Assembly: GCF_002887735.1 (NCBI RefSeq)
Contig: NZ_PKQP01000004.1
Location: 336,666 to 400,665, forward strand
Source of the DNA: Stenotrophomonas bentonitica
Lineage (GTDB): Bacteria; Pseudomonadota; Gammaproteobacteria; Xanthomonadales; Xanthomonadaceae
Length of the DNA stretch: 64,000 nt
Direction of reading: 5' to 3'
Both the position numbers and the translations under genes were made by a program. Every line of letters begins with the position of its first letter. The stretch's first letter is position 1. Shown here piece by piece: positions 26,538 through 35,285 of the stretch. The notes under the pieces were generated by a model, which was not told where the DNA came from, ran no database searches, and saw nothing but the letters and a program-made list of their open reading frames with translations.

Positions 26538-27965
26538 TCAGCGCATCACCAGCTGGCCACCGCCGTTTCCACGGATGATCCGCAGCACCAGCTGGGCCGG
26601 ACGCTGCTGGAAGTTGGCACGCCAGCTGGCGAGATCGGCAAACTCACCTGCCGTTGCCGCGGTGATCACATCGCCCTGCGCCAGCCCGGAGTTGGCGGCG
26701 CGGCTGCCGCGTTTGACCTCGCTGACCAGCACGCCACTCACGCCGGCCTGGCGCAGCGACTCGGGCAGATCGACGAAGGTGGCACCGCTCAGGCGCGGGT
26801 CGAGCGATTCCCCGGCGACCGCGCGCGCCTGCTCCTTGAGCGTGGCCTTGATCTGCAGCGGCTTGCCCTCGCGGCGCACGTCCAGGGTCAGCGTGCTGCC
26901 GACCGGCTGCAGGCCTTCCACGTTGTGCAGCGCCTGCGCGCTGTCCACCCGCTGGCCATTGGCCGACACCACCACATCGCCCGGCTTGAGGCCGGCAGCG
27001 GCGGCACCGGAGCCGGCCAGCACGCGCGTGACCAGCGCGCCGCGCGTCTCGGTCAGGCCCAGGCCCTGCGCGATCTGCTGGGTCAGGTTCTGCGCCTCGA
27101 TGCCGAGCGTGCCACGCACCACCACGCCGTGCTTGACCAGCTGGTCCACGACGTCGCGCGCCAGGTTGGAGGGGATTGCCAGGCCCAGGCCGATATTGCC
27201 GGCCATGCTGCCCTGCGGGTTGAAGCTGGCCGTATTGATGCCGACCAGCTGCCCCTGCAGATTGACCAGCGCACCGCCGGAGTTGCCCGGGTTGATCGAG
27301 GCATCGGTCTGGATGAAGTTCTGGTAGCCCAGCCCGCGGATGCCGCTGCGCCCCACGGCCGAGACGATGCCGGAGGTGACCGTCTGGCTGAAACCGAACG
27401 GGTTGCCGATCGCCACTACGAAGTCGCCGACGCGCAGCTGCGCGCTGTCGCCGAGCTTGATCTCGGTCAGGTTGCCGGTCGGAATCCGGATCAATGCGAC
27501 ATCGGTATCGGCATCGGAGCCGATGAATTCCGCCTTGACCGTGCGCCCATCGGCCAGGGTCACCTGCACGTCGTCGGCGTTGTCGATGACGTGGTGGTTG
27601 GTCAGTACCAGCCCCTCGGCGGCATCGATGATCACACCCGAGCCCAGCGATTCGTTGATGCGCTCCTGCGGCACCTCTGGGAACAGCCGGCGGAAGAAGG
27701 GATCGTTGAAGTAGGGGTTGCGCACCCGTACCACCTGCTTGGTGTTGACGCTCACCACGGCCGGCATCACCCGTTCCAGCATCGGTGCCAGCGACGGCAC
27801 CGCCTGGCCGGCGACCGCTGCGGGCAGCGCGGCCGTGGTCGGGATCGTATACGCGGCCGGCGCCGCCTCGGCACGGTTGTCCAGGTGCGCATTGATGGCC
27901 GTGGCAGTGAACCCGCCGAAGGCAGCGGCGAGGGCGAGCGTGAGCAGGGTCGGGAGCGGTCGCAT
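26538..27965 (-). CDS. Periplasmic serine endoprotease/chaperone, DegP/DegQ (HtrA) family
   Basis: HtrA protease of 475 residues. Signal sequence at residues 1-35. Catalytic triad: His125 in LTNHHVID, Asp155 in DADTDVALIRI, and Ser229 in INPGNSGGALV. Two PDZ domains follow, the first around AAAAGLKPGDVVVSANGQRV and the second around AANSGLAQGDVITAATAGEF. It has an LA-loop segment (NPYFNDPFFRRLFPEVPQER) like DegQ/DegP. It degrades and refolds unfolded periplasmic and outer-membrane proteins. The start at 27965 matches the leader. It is monocistronic and leftward, just past the YqjD-like cluster. Confidence 0.95.
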   Translation of the reverse strand: MRPLPTLLTLALAAAFGGFTATAINAHLDNRAEAAPAAYTIPTTAALPAAVAGQAVPSLAPMLERVMPAVVSVNTKQVVRVRNPYFNDPFFRRLFPEVPQERINESLGSGVIIDAAEGLVLTNHHVIDNADDVQVTLADGRTVKAEFIGSDADTDVALIRIPTGNLTEIKLGDSAQLRVGDFVVAIGNPFGFSQTVTSGIVSAVGRSGIRGLGYQNFIQTDASINPGNSGGALVNLQGQLVGINTASFNPQGSMAGNIGLGLAIPSNLARDVVDQLVKHGVVVRGTLGIEAQNLTQQIAQGLGLTETRGALVTRVLAGSGAAAAGLKPGDVVVSANGQRVDSAQALHNVEGLQPVGSTLTLDVRREGKPLQIKATLKEQARAVAGESLDPRLSGATFVDLPESLRQAGVSGVLVSEVKRGSRAANSGLAQGDVITAATAGEFADLASWRANFQQRPAQLVLRIIRGNGGGQLVMR

Positions 27966-28520
27966 GGTCCGGCGGTTCCGTGTCGGAGGGGACGGGTCAG
28001 GTGAGAACACGTATACGGTAATTCAACCTGAATGAGTGTGTCCGCTACCGGCTAAACCCTGGATGAAATTCATTGCCGGCGACGTCGCGCCGCACGACGG
28101 ATGGGCGCCGGCAGCCAGGGCGATGTGTGCCGCTGGCCACCTGCAGAGCGGGTGCGCCACGATACCCGCGGCAGGGGAAGACCGTACCGGCAGGCGCGTC
28201 CATCGGCCGCGCCCGCGCCATCCAAACCAGCGCAAATACGCAGTACGAGGGCACGGAATGGATCAACTACGACGATCCATCATTGCATCGCCGGGCGCGG
28301 CGGACATGCGCATCGAGACACATCGCATGCATCTTCTGCGGGAACGCCGATGCTGTTTTCAAGGGGTTTCGTGCACGCGGCCGGTGCATTGCTTGCTGCC
28401 GCCGATGAGGGTGCTACTGTCGGCTTGGCACGTGCATCGCATCAAGACCGTTCCACGATGGACCGCGCCGGTATAGCATCGCCAGCGATTTGACTAACCA
28501 GGCCCCTTAGGAGGCACTCA
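27966..28520. other. Gene-poor spacer between degP-like and histone-like genes
   Basis: About 555 bp between divergent genes. Several short frames exist, but none has coding character or a ribosome-binding site. The stretch is less GC-rich around 28005-28030 (AACACGTATACGGTAATTCAACC), a plausible promoter zone for the leftward protease gene. Nothing else can be named. Confidence 0.5.
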
Positions 28521-29426
28521 ATGAGCAACGGTAATGGTGTGACCACGGTTCTCTCGCAGACCGTCGAAGATGCAAAAGAAACCGCCACCAACGTCGGCGA
28601 GACCATCGCACACGTAGCGGAAGATGCAGTGGCTTCGGTCAAGAAGACCGCCAAGCGCGCACGCAAGGCTGCCACCACCCAGGTCGCCAAGGTCAAGAAG
28701 GCCGTGACCAAGGTCGAGAAGACCGTCGCCAAGAAGGCTGACAAGGCGGCCAAGTCGGTCGGCAAGACCCTGGCCACCGCCAAGCAGAAGCTGGAAGCGG
28801 CCAAGAAGAACGCCAAGGCCGAAGCCACCGCGATCAAGAAGCAGGTCGCCAAGAAGAAGGCCACCGCTGAAAAGGCCGTGACCAAGACCACCAAGGCTGC
28901 CGGCAAGAAGGCCACCACCGCCAAGAAGGCCGTGACCAAGAAGGCGGCTGCTGCCAAGAAGACCGTGACCAAGAAGGTCGCCACCGCCAAGAAGGCCGTC
29001 GCCAAGAAGACCGCGACCGCCAAGAAGGCCGTGACCAAGAAGACCGCCGCCGCCAAGAAGACCGTCGGCAAGAAGGTCGCCGCTGCCCGGACCGCTGTTG
29101 CCAAGAAGTCGGCGACCGCCAAGAAGGCCGTGACCAAGAAGACCGCAGCGGCCAAGAAGGTCGCCGGCAAGAAGACCGCCGCCGCCAAGAAGACCGTCGG
29201 CAAGAAGGTCGCCACCGCCAAGAAGGCCGTCGCCAAGAAGGCCGCCACCGCCAAGAAGGCCGTGACCAAGAAGACCGCAGCGGCCAGGAAGACCGTCGGC
29301 AAGAAGGTCGCTACCGCCAAGAAGGCTGTGGCCAAGAAGGCCCCGGCCCGCAAGGCTGCCCCGGCCAAGCGTGCTGCGGCCAAGCCGGTTGCCCGCAAGG
29401 CACCGGCCAAGCGCGCGCGCAAGTAA
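28521..29426 (+). CDS. Lysine/alanine-rich histone H1-like DNA-binding protein
   Basis: A 301-residue highly basic protein. The N-terminus (residues 1-50) is acidic and helical (TTVLSQTVEDAKETATNVGE). The rest is built of short tandem units such as AKKAVTKKTAAAKKTVGKK, ending KRAAAKPVARKAPAKRARK. This composition matches bacterial H1-like and HctB-type nucleoid proteins, which bind DNA through Lys-rich tails. It has a near-perfect AGGAGG ribosome-binding site six bases before ATG. Repeat identity at DNA level (AAGAAGGCCGTGACC units) suggests the repeat number can change by recombination. Confidence 0.9.
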   Translation: MSNGNGVTTVLSQTVEDAKETATNVGETIAHVAEDAVASVKKTAKRARKAATTQVAKVKKAVTKVEKTVAKKADKAAKSVGKTLATAKQKLEAAKKNAKAEATAIKKQVAKKKATAEKAVTKTTKAAGKKATTAKKAVTKKAAAAKKTVTKKVATAKKAVAKKTATAKKAVTKKTAAAKKTVGKKVAAARTAVAKKSATAKKAVTKKTAAAKKVAGKKTAAAKKTVGKKVATAKKAVAKKAATAKKAVTKKTAAARKTVGKKVATAKKAVAKKAPARKAAPAKRAAAKPVARKAPAKRARK

Positions 29427-29442
29427 GTCGTCGTAACGTGCT

Positions 29443-29464
29443 GCTCCTGCCTGAGGGCGGGAGC
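29443..29464 (+). terminator. Hairpin after the histone-like gene
   Basis: GCTCCTGCC, TGAG, GGCGGGAGC pairs over 9 bp with one wobble. It begins 17 nt after the stop codon. There is no T-run, so it may be a weak or Rho-assisted terminator. Confidence 0.4.
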
Positions 29465-29543
29465 GGCATGGTCGGAGCCATGCACTGGGCTCATCCCCAA
29501 CTCAGACACGTGGGCGGGGTAATCATCCCCTCATGGGGAGACA

Positions 29544-29563
29544 GGGCGCCCCGAAGGGCACCC
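29544..29563 (-). terminator. Hairpin at the end of the tubulin-like operon
   Basis: On the minus strand GGGTGCCC, TTCG, GGGCGCCC is followed by TGTCTCCCC. It begins 9 nt after the stop of the lipoprotein gene at 29572. The TTCG loop is favourable, but the tail is only moderately T-rich. Confidence 0.5.
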
Positions 29564-29571
29564 CGGTAACA

Positions 29572-30264
29572 TCAGCGCGCCGCGATCGCGGCGAACTCGC
29601 GCATCAGGTGCTCGCCGTCATACACCACCTGGATCTGGTTGCTGCCCTTGTCCAACCGCTCGCCATTGACGAATACGTCGGTCTGGATGCTGTAGCGCCC
29701 CTGCGGCATGTTGGACGGGAAGGTCACGGTGAAGGTGTTCTCGTACGCACCGCTGCCTGCACTCTCGCTGGCGACTTTCTCGGCGGTTTTGAAGGGTTCG
29801 GACTGGCCGGGTTCGTAAATCCGGATCTGTTCCTTGACCTCGCGGATCGGCTGCTGGCGGCCGCTGACCGCTTCGATGTTGGAGACGATCTTCAGCGGTT
29901 CACCACGCCGTACGCTGTTGCCGGGGAGGCTGGTCTGGTAATGCACGACCTCGGCAGACTCCGGCAGCTGCGAGTAGCGCGACCGGTAGTCCGACTCCAC
30001 CTGGGCCGCGCTACGGGTGCGGCGGCTTTGTGCGTTGATCACGAAGCAGGCGGCGATGCCGGCCGCAGCGCCGACGTAGGCACCTTTCTCACCATTGACC
30101 AGCGCGCCGGCGCCGGTGCCCAGCGCGATCGCGCCCAGGCACTTGCCCCAGTCCGATCGGGTCATCTGATTGCCCGTGGTGCAGCCGGTAAGCGTGCCGG
30201 CGGTAGCGAGGCCGATCAACAGCACCTTGCCGAGCGAGGCGGGGGCGAAATAGTCCTTTTTCAT
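29572..30264 (-). CDS. Glycine-zipper lipoprotein, last gene of the tubulin-like operon
   Basis: A 230-residue lipoprotein. The leader ends in a lipobox (GTLTGC, Cys28). A glycine-zipper stretch follows (GAIALGTGAGALVNGEKGAYVGAAAG, residues about 42-67), as in proteins that insert in or contact membranes. After a helical linker the C-terminal half is beta-rich (LKIVSNIEAVSG, YENTFTVTFPSNMPQGRYSI, then YDGEHLMREF), resembling an extracytoplasmic immunoglobulin-like fold. ATG 30264 lies 31 nt after the zinc-ribbon/TonB gene. I cannot name a family. Its place suggests it is the outer- or inner-membrane-anchored periplasmic part of the system. Confidence 0.8.
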   Translation of the reverse strand: MKKDYFAPASLGKVLLIGLATAGTLTGCTTGNQMTRSDWGKCLGAIALGTGAGALVNGEKGAYVGAAAGIAACFVINAQSRRTRSAAQVESDYRSRYSQLPESAEVVHYQTSLPGNSVRRGEPLKIVSNIEAVSGRQQPIREVKEQIRIYEPGQSEPFKTAEKVASESAGSGAYENTFTVTFPSNMPQGRYSIQTDVFVNGERLDKGSNQIQVVYDGEHLMREFAAIAAR

Positions 30265-30295
30265 GGTCAACACCTGGTGTGAAGTGGGGCGGGCA

Positions 30296-31582
30296 TCATT
30301 CGATGGTGGTTTCGCGCATGACACGGTCGCGCTCCGCCTTTGCTTGGCGGATGAGCGACCGGGCAGCCGCTGAGTCGGGATTGACCTGCAGGGCCGATTC
30401 GCCCAGGGCTACGGCGACGTCGTAGCGGCCTTGCTGCAGTTCAACCCGCGCCTTGCTCAGCAGGCCTGCTTCCGGCGCCGCTGCCGGTGGCAGCGAGATC
30501 GTCGGCGCTTTGGGCGGGTAGCTGTTGTCAGGTTGGCGCAGGTCGGCCATGTCTGAGGCGGTGCCCGCGTCTGGGCTGAAGCTCACCTCCAGCTGCATCG
30601 TGCTTGCATTCGCCTGTCCCTCCCGGATGGCCGGTAGATAACGCCAGCGACGCGCTGCTTCCAGCGCAGCACGGTCCAGCGACCGCACCCGACTGGTGCG
30701 CATCACCGAAATGGCCGTCGCGGTGCCATCTTCGGCAACATCGATGCTGAGCAGAACGGTTCCGCGTGCCCCGGTACGCACTGCATCCGGCGGATAGCGC
30801 ACGGGAGCGCGCTCGCGCGATGCGGCATCCACCTGTGCAGACCGGTCCGGGATCGACGAAGGTGGGGGGGGCGCCTGGGCAACCTCAGTGTGGAGGGGTA
30901 CCTGTGCGGCGGTTGGCGCTGGAGCCGGTGCCGGTGTCGCTGCGCGGGTCGGGCGCGCGGGCTCGGCCTGCTTGGCAAGGTCGGCTTCCAATGCAGTCAC
31001 CCGGACCTGCAGATCGCGCCAGTTCTCTTCACCCGGAAGATCGCGCTGCATGCCCAGCAAGGCGACGCGTGCACAGGCCAGGTCTGCCCGCGCGAGGCAT
31101 GACTCCACAGCCGCACGATGCGCTTCGATGCGGCCGGCAGACACCGTTGGCGACGTACCTCGATCGCGCAGGAAGATCGCCCAGAACAGCCCGCCCAGGA
31201 CCAGGCAGACCAGGACCAGCGGCACGCGTGAGCGTGGTCGTGGGCTCGGCCCGGGAGCGATCGGCGCAGGCGCGATCGGCGCGGGAGGCGCAGGTGGCCT
31301 GGTCGAGCGCTTGGGTCCCGGCGCAGATGCCGGTTGCGCAGCGGAAGGCGGAGGCGCTGCAGGGGCCGGTGGAGGCACGGATTCCACCACTGTCGGCGCC
31401 GCTGGCGAGGGTGTCGCAGGAATCGGGGGCGGCGGCATGACCGCCGCCGGGGCTATGACCGGCGGCGCCACGACCGCGGGCGCGGATACCCCACAGAACG
31501 GGCAGAAGCGTACCTGCCCGGGCAGGGGCTTCATGCACTGGTCGTTGACACAGATCGAGGCGGTGGCGCTGGCGTCAGTCAT
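30296..31582 (-). CDS. Zinc-ribbon / single-TM / TonB C-terminal domain protein
   Basis: A 428-residue protein with an uncommon domain order. Residues 11-30 form a zinc ribbon (C-x4-C-x10-C-x2-C). A Pro/Ala-rich linker (35-115) leads to a single helix (120-138, VPLVLVCLVLGGLFWAIFL). The periplasmic part has a coiled stretch with a Cys pair, another Pro-rich linker, and a TonB C-terminal-type domain (about 260-335: VRYPPDAVRTGARGTVLLSI, then LDRAALEAARRWRY). The last 50 residues look like one TPR hairpin. The zinc ribbon would be cytoplasmic. It is not a canonical TonB, and I infer that it links a cytoplasmic partner to the periplasm. It lies 15 nt after the tubulin-like gene. Confidence 0.85.
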   Translation of the reverse strand: MTDASATASICVNDQCMKPLPGQVRFCPFCGVSAPAVVAPPVIAPAAVMPPPPIPATPSPAAPTVVESVPPPAPAAPPPSAAQPASAPGPKRSTRPPAPPAPIAPAPIAPGPSPRPRSRVPLVLVCLVLGGLFWAIFLRDRGTSPTVSAGRIEAHRAAVESCLARADLACARVALLGMQRDLPGEENWRDLQVRVTALEADLAKQAEPARPTRAATPAPAPAPTAAQVPLHTEVAQAPPPPSSIPDRSAQVDAASRERAPVRYPPDAVRTGARGTVLLSIDVAEDGTATAISVMRTSRVRSLDRAALEAARRWRYLPAIREGQANASTMQLEVSFSPDAGTASDMADLRQPDNSYPPKAPTISLPPAAAPEAGLLSKARVELQQGRYDVAVALGESALQVNPDSAAARSLIRQAKAERDRVMRETTIE

Positions 31583-31597
31583 TACGGCGATACAGCC

Positions 31598-34500
31598 TCA
31601 GTACCCGGTGGGCGGCGGCGGGGGAGCCGGCGGTTGCGGGGCCGATGGGGCGGTGAACAGATGGCCCAGTTCCGGCAGTGCACCGGCCGCGCTCCACTCG
31701 ATGCCTTCGCGCCAGAGCAGGCTGTTGCGGTTGATGTTGCCGGTGCCCACGAACTGCTGCAGCTGCTGGACCGTATATGGTCCCAGCGACTGGTTGTTGT
31801 AGCCGACGTAGTAGCTGTAATCGACCATCGGCGGCGGTGGCGGGGGTGCCCCGGGCAGGCTGCCCTGCGGCGGAGGCGGTGGTACCGCGCCCGGGGCAAG
31901 CCTCGCCGCGCTCGTGCCCGCAATGGACGTAACGCCAAGCATCTGGGCGAAGGCATCACTTACCTGCCGCTTCTCGCCCCGGTCGGTGGCGACCTCGTCA
32001 GCATAGACATCGGCCGAAGAGCCGGTAACCGGCTGCGTCCAGGCGTCGAACAATGCACGGGCGCGCTCTTCGATCCGGTCGGCTTCGTCACCGGCGGCCT
32101 GCACCAGCTTCTGCCGATAGTCGGTGGCCAACATCTCACTCAGCTTGTAGGGGAAGCGCTTCTTCAAGCTTTCGCGACCCTGCTGGTCCTCCTGCTTGAT
32201 CGGCTTGTATGCCACGGTGGCGTAATGCCGGAACAGCTGGGCCAGCACAGCCAGCTGCAGCGGGTCGCGCACGTTGGCCGAGCGCTGGCGCAGCTGTTCT
32301 TCGATGTTGCGTTTGTCATTCCCGTCCAGGCCACTCTGCCGCACGGAGAATTCATCGCCGATGCTGAACCCGTCGCCTTCCAGCGTGATCTCATACTTGC
32401 CATCGGCACGGCGCTTGAGCACCCCCAGGCCGAGGGCATGCAGGTATATCCTGAAATCCTCAGCGAACTGCCGGTACTGGCCCTGAGTGAACTGGATGGG
32501 CTGCACGAACTGGCTGACCCGCTTGTGGATGTGCAGCGGAATACGGGCCGCCTCTTTGCGGTAAGCCGCCTGATAGGTCGGCAGTGGCGTGAGTGCCGGA
32601 ACCGGGAAGCCAGACAACTCGGTGAAGCAGATCAGCTTGCCCGGAATGCCGGATTCGACGAAGTCGATCTGGCTGGCGGTCATGCCGGTGCCCTGCGGTA
32701 CGGCCTGCTCCAGCATCGCGCCGTACTGGCGCCGGAACAGGCGCGCATCCTTTACGCCGACCAGGCAGGTGTAGCGGTCCTTGGAGATATCAAATCCACC
32801 GTTGAGGTTCAGCGGCACCCATGGCATCGCACGCTGAAGCAGCAGGCGGAACGTCTCGCGCAGCTGCTCGGGCGTAAGCGCGGCCAGCGCCTGCATCAGC
32901 GGATCGGTCTGGGTTCGGGCATCGACCTGGGGCAGCTGTGCCACGGCCTTGTTGCGCAGCTTGCCCAACACTTCCTGCGCGCCGTCGTCGCTGAGCAGCT
33001 TCTGGAACAGCGTCTGGGAGCCACCGAAGTCCTTGAATGCTTCCTTGGCCCATTGCCTGAACTCGGCCGGATCGATTGCCGGCTGCTCTTCGTCCTGCGG
33101 TGCCTTGAGCGCGATCAGGGTCGCATGCTTCTCGGCGATGGCCGCCTCGATCTTGCCGATGTCACGCTCGACGTGCAGCAGCAGGGACTCAACCGACTGG
33201 CGACCGTCCTGCAGGCGCCCGACGAAACCACTCCAAAGCGGGCGACCGTGGGCATCGACAGCTTCCTTGACGCCGAGCCAGCCCGAGACGTCGCGCAGCA
33301 GGTTGGCGGCTTCGCGCGAAGCGACCGAGCGCACGTAGAACAGCAGGCTGTCGCGGATCGTTTCCTTGATCTGCGCCAGTACGGTCTCGGCCTGCTTGTC
33401 CTTGCCGCTGATCCGCGCAAGCAGACCCTTGCCGGTGGTCTCCTTGAGGCGTTCGAACTCGCGCGCAAGCTCGGCGTTCTGCAGCCTCTCGGAAATCTCG
33501 GCGAATCGCTGCGCATTGCGTTCCAGCGCAGGAACGATGCCGGTACCTTCGTTCTCGAGCCGGTCCTTGATCATTTCCACCAAGGCCAGCGTGTAGTCCA
33601 GGCCACCGCGCTCGTCATCGTCCAGGCGCCGGAAGATCTGCGCCGGCAGTTCAGCCTCATCGGTAATCGACAGCAACACCCGCTGGCGATTCTCCTTGAT
33701 GCGGACTTCGTGGTTGCGGTCGGCGCTGTCCACCCGGTTGCCCTTGGTATCGCGCTCAAGCTGCTTGATCACATCCTGGACGTGCAGCGGCCATTGGTCG
33801 CGGTCAGCGCTGCCGTGCATCAGCTGCTGGAAGGCATTCTCGACTTTCTGTTCGATCTGCGCACCGATGCTGGCGTCGCCGGTCACTTTCAACAGATCAT
33901 CAGCGACCTGGTAGTGCGTGAACTCACCGTTGAGCGTGGCAAGATCGCCGCGGGAGAGGAACTGCGGAATATCCGTAAAGGTGCGTGGCACGATCGCCAG
34001 CTGCTCACGCAGGAAATCATCGCGTTCTTTATCAGTGGGGCGGTTGCCCGGGGCCTGGATATTGGCGATGCCGAAGAACGCCTTGAGCATCGCCTGCACC
34101 TGGCGGTTCATGCGTACGTTCTGGCGCGCTTCCACCTGGGTATCAAGCACGGCCTGGCCGACGCCGGAGTAGCTCGCGGTGAAACGCAGTTCCGTATCGT
34201 CACCATAGTCCTGCGGCAGCGGAACCGAATAGGCGCGGATCTTGTGCTGGTTCTGGTTGACGGCCACAGAGCGCTTGCGGTTGGCGAAGTCCTGGGAGGT
34301 GAAGTCGGTGAAGAAGACATCCGAGAGCATCTCGTAGATGTCTTCCTGTTCACTGGTCTTGGCCATCGCCACGTTGGTGTTGTCGACGATGTACACATCG
34401 TCGTACGGGCGACTGTCGATGTGCAGGTTGTCCGAGGCATCCCAATGCTTGACCAGGACATTGCCGCGCAGTGCAGTCTCAAGCTCCATCAACGCGGCGT

Positions 34501-35269
34501 AACCGTTGGCCTGGATGCGGTCGGGGTTGGTGGTGGTGATGAAGCCGCCGGGAAGGACCATGTACAGGTCGACCTTGCCCTCGACATTCTTCTCCTTGAG
34601 GATCGCCTTGGCCAGGTAGCCCATGTCCAGGAACGAGCCGGAGCCCGTGCCGCCGGCCGCCGAACCGGTGATGACCACCCGCACCTTGCCCGGCTCCACT
34701 TCCAGTCCCAGCTTCTTGAGCTTGTCCGCACGCGCGCCGATGTTGCTCAGCAGCGTCTCGATCTTGTCGCGCAGCTTGTCCCGGATCACTGGATACTTGT
34801 CGAAGAAGTACAGGCGGGACAGCGCACGGATCTGGCCTGCGCCTTTGCTTGGATCCACGCCCAGCAGGCGGATGCGCTCGGGCGTGAGCGGGAACCACTC
34901 AGCTACTTCCCGATGACGCCGCAGCTCGTCGTCGGACTGGGTGTACTTGTTGAGGTCCAGCCGCTCGATGATCTTCTCTTCTGGAGTGAAGGCGACCTGC
35001 TCGGCCAGTACGTCGGTCTTGACCGACTTGCCGTCCTGGGTGACCTCACCGGCATCCAGATCGAAGTTGATGAACTGTGCCACCGGGAAGTCGGCGACGT
35101 TCTCGACCTTCGCGTTGCCGCCCCAGATCGCATTGAGAATGCGGCGGCGCAGACGGATGTTGACCTTCATGCCGGTGCCGCCGAGGGCGATGAACAGCGT
35201 CGGACGGATCTTCTCGGTTACCTGCGGCGGCTGACCGGGCAGGGAGGTACTTTCGGTGGCATCGTTCAT
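31598..35269 (-). CDS. Tubulin/FtsZ-like GTPase-domain protein with C-terminal GYF_2-like domain
   Basis: A 1223-residue cytoplasmic protein. The N-terminal region fits the Tubulin_2 type. A first glycine turn, IALGGTGMKV (28-37), begins the nucleotide fold. The tubulin/FtsZ signature-like G-rich loop is ITGSAAGGTGSGSFLDMGYL (200-219), directly comparable to GGGTGS. Further on are VDLYMVLPGGFITTTNPDRI and the segment DDVYIVDN. The central 700 residues are helical with coiled-coil stretches, possibly membrane-contacting or scaffold. A Pro-rich linker (near 1125-1148) leads to a GYF_2-like domain (about 1152-1205: YYVGYNNQSLGPYTVQQLQQ, LLWREGIEWSAAGAL), then a Pro-rich tail. There is no signal peptide or membrane helix. 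It is the core gene of a six-gene leftward operon. Confidence 0.85.
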   Translation of the reverse strand: MNDATESTSLPGQPPQVTEKIRPTLFIALGGTGMKVNIRLRRRILNAIWGGNAKVENVADFPVAQFINFDLDAGEVTQDGKSVKTDVLAEQVAFTPEEKIIERLDLNKYTQSDDELRRHREVAEWFPLTPERIRLLGVDPSKGAGQIRALSRLYFFDKYPVIRDKLRDKIETLLSNIGARADKLKKLGLEVEPGKVRVVITGSAAGGTGSGSFLDMGYLAKAILKEKNVEGKVDLYMVLPGGFITTTNPDRIQANGYAALMELETALRGNVLVKHWDASDNLHIDSRPYDDVYIVDNTNVAMAKTSEQEDIYEMLSDVFFTDFTSQDFANRKRSVAVNQNQHKIRAYSVPLPQDYGDDTELRFTASYSGVGQAVLDTQVEARQNVRMNRQVQAMLKAFFGIANIQAPGNRPTDKERDDFLREQLAIVPRTFTDIPQFLSRGDLATLNGEFTHYQVADDLLKVTGDASIGAQIEQKVENAFQQLMHGSADRDQWPLHVQDVIKQLERDTKGNRVDSADRNHEVRIKENRQRVLLSITDEAELPAQIFRRLDDDERGGLDYTLALVEMIKDRLENEGTGIVPALERNAQRFAEISERLQNAELAREFERLKETTGKGLLARISGKDKQAETVLAQIKETIRDSLLFYVRSVASREAANLLRDVSGWLGVKEAVDAHGRPLWSGFVGRLQDGRQSVESLLLHVERDIGKIEAAIAEKHATLIALKAPQDEEQPAIDPAEFRQWAKEAFKDFGGSQTLFQKLLSDDGAQEVLGKLRNKAVAQLPQVDARTQTDPLMQALAALTPEQLRETFRLLLQRAMPWVPLNLNGGFDISKDRYTCLVGVKDARLFRRQYGAMLEQAVPQGTGMTASQIDFVESGIPGKLICFTELSGFPVPALTPLPTYQAAYRKEAARIPLHIHKRVSQFVQPIQFTQGQYRQFAEDFRIYLHALGLGVLKRRADGKYEITLEGDGFSIGDEFSVRQSGLDGNDKRNIEEQLRQRSANVRDPLQLAVLAQLFRHYATVAYKPIKQEDQQGRESLKKRFPYKLSEMLATDYRQKLVQAAGDEADRIEERARALFDAWTQPVTGSSADVYADEVATDRGEKRQVSDAFAQMLGVTSIAGTSAARLAPGAVPPPPPQGSLPGAPPPPPPMVDYSYYVGYNNQSLGPYTVQQLQQFVGTGNINRNSLLWREGIEWSAAGALPELGHLFTAPSAPQPPAPPPPPTGY

Positions 35270-35285
35270 GCGGCGGACCCCTGGA

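Noticed and set aside
28036..28476. 146-codon plus-strand frame between the protease and histone-like genes
   Set aside because: No ribosome-binding site, Cys/His/Arg-rich composition without domain; overlapping frames are equally long.
28442..29509. 355-codon minus-strand frame rich in Ala, Leu, Phe and Val
   Set aside because: It is the reverse complement of Lys/Ala repeat codons in the histone-like gene. The hydrophobic repeat pattern is a by-product of AAG/GCC repeats.
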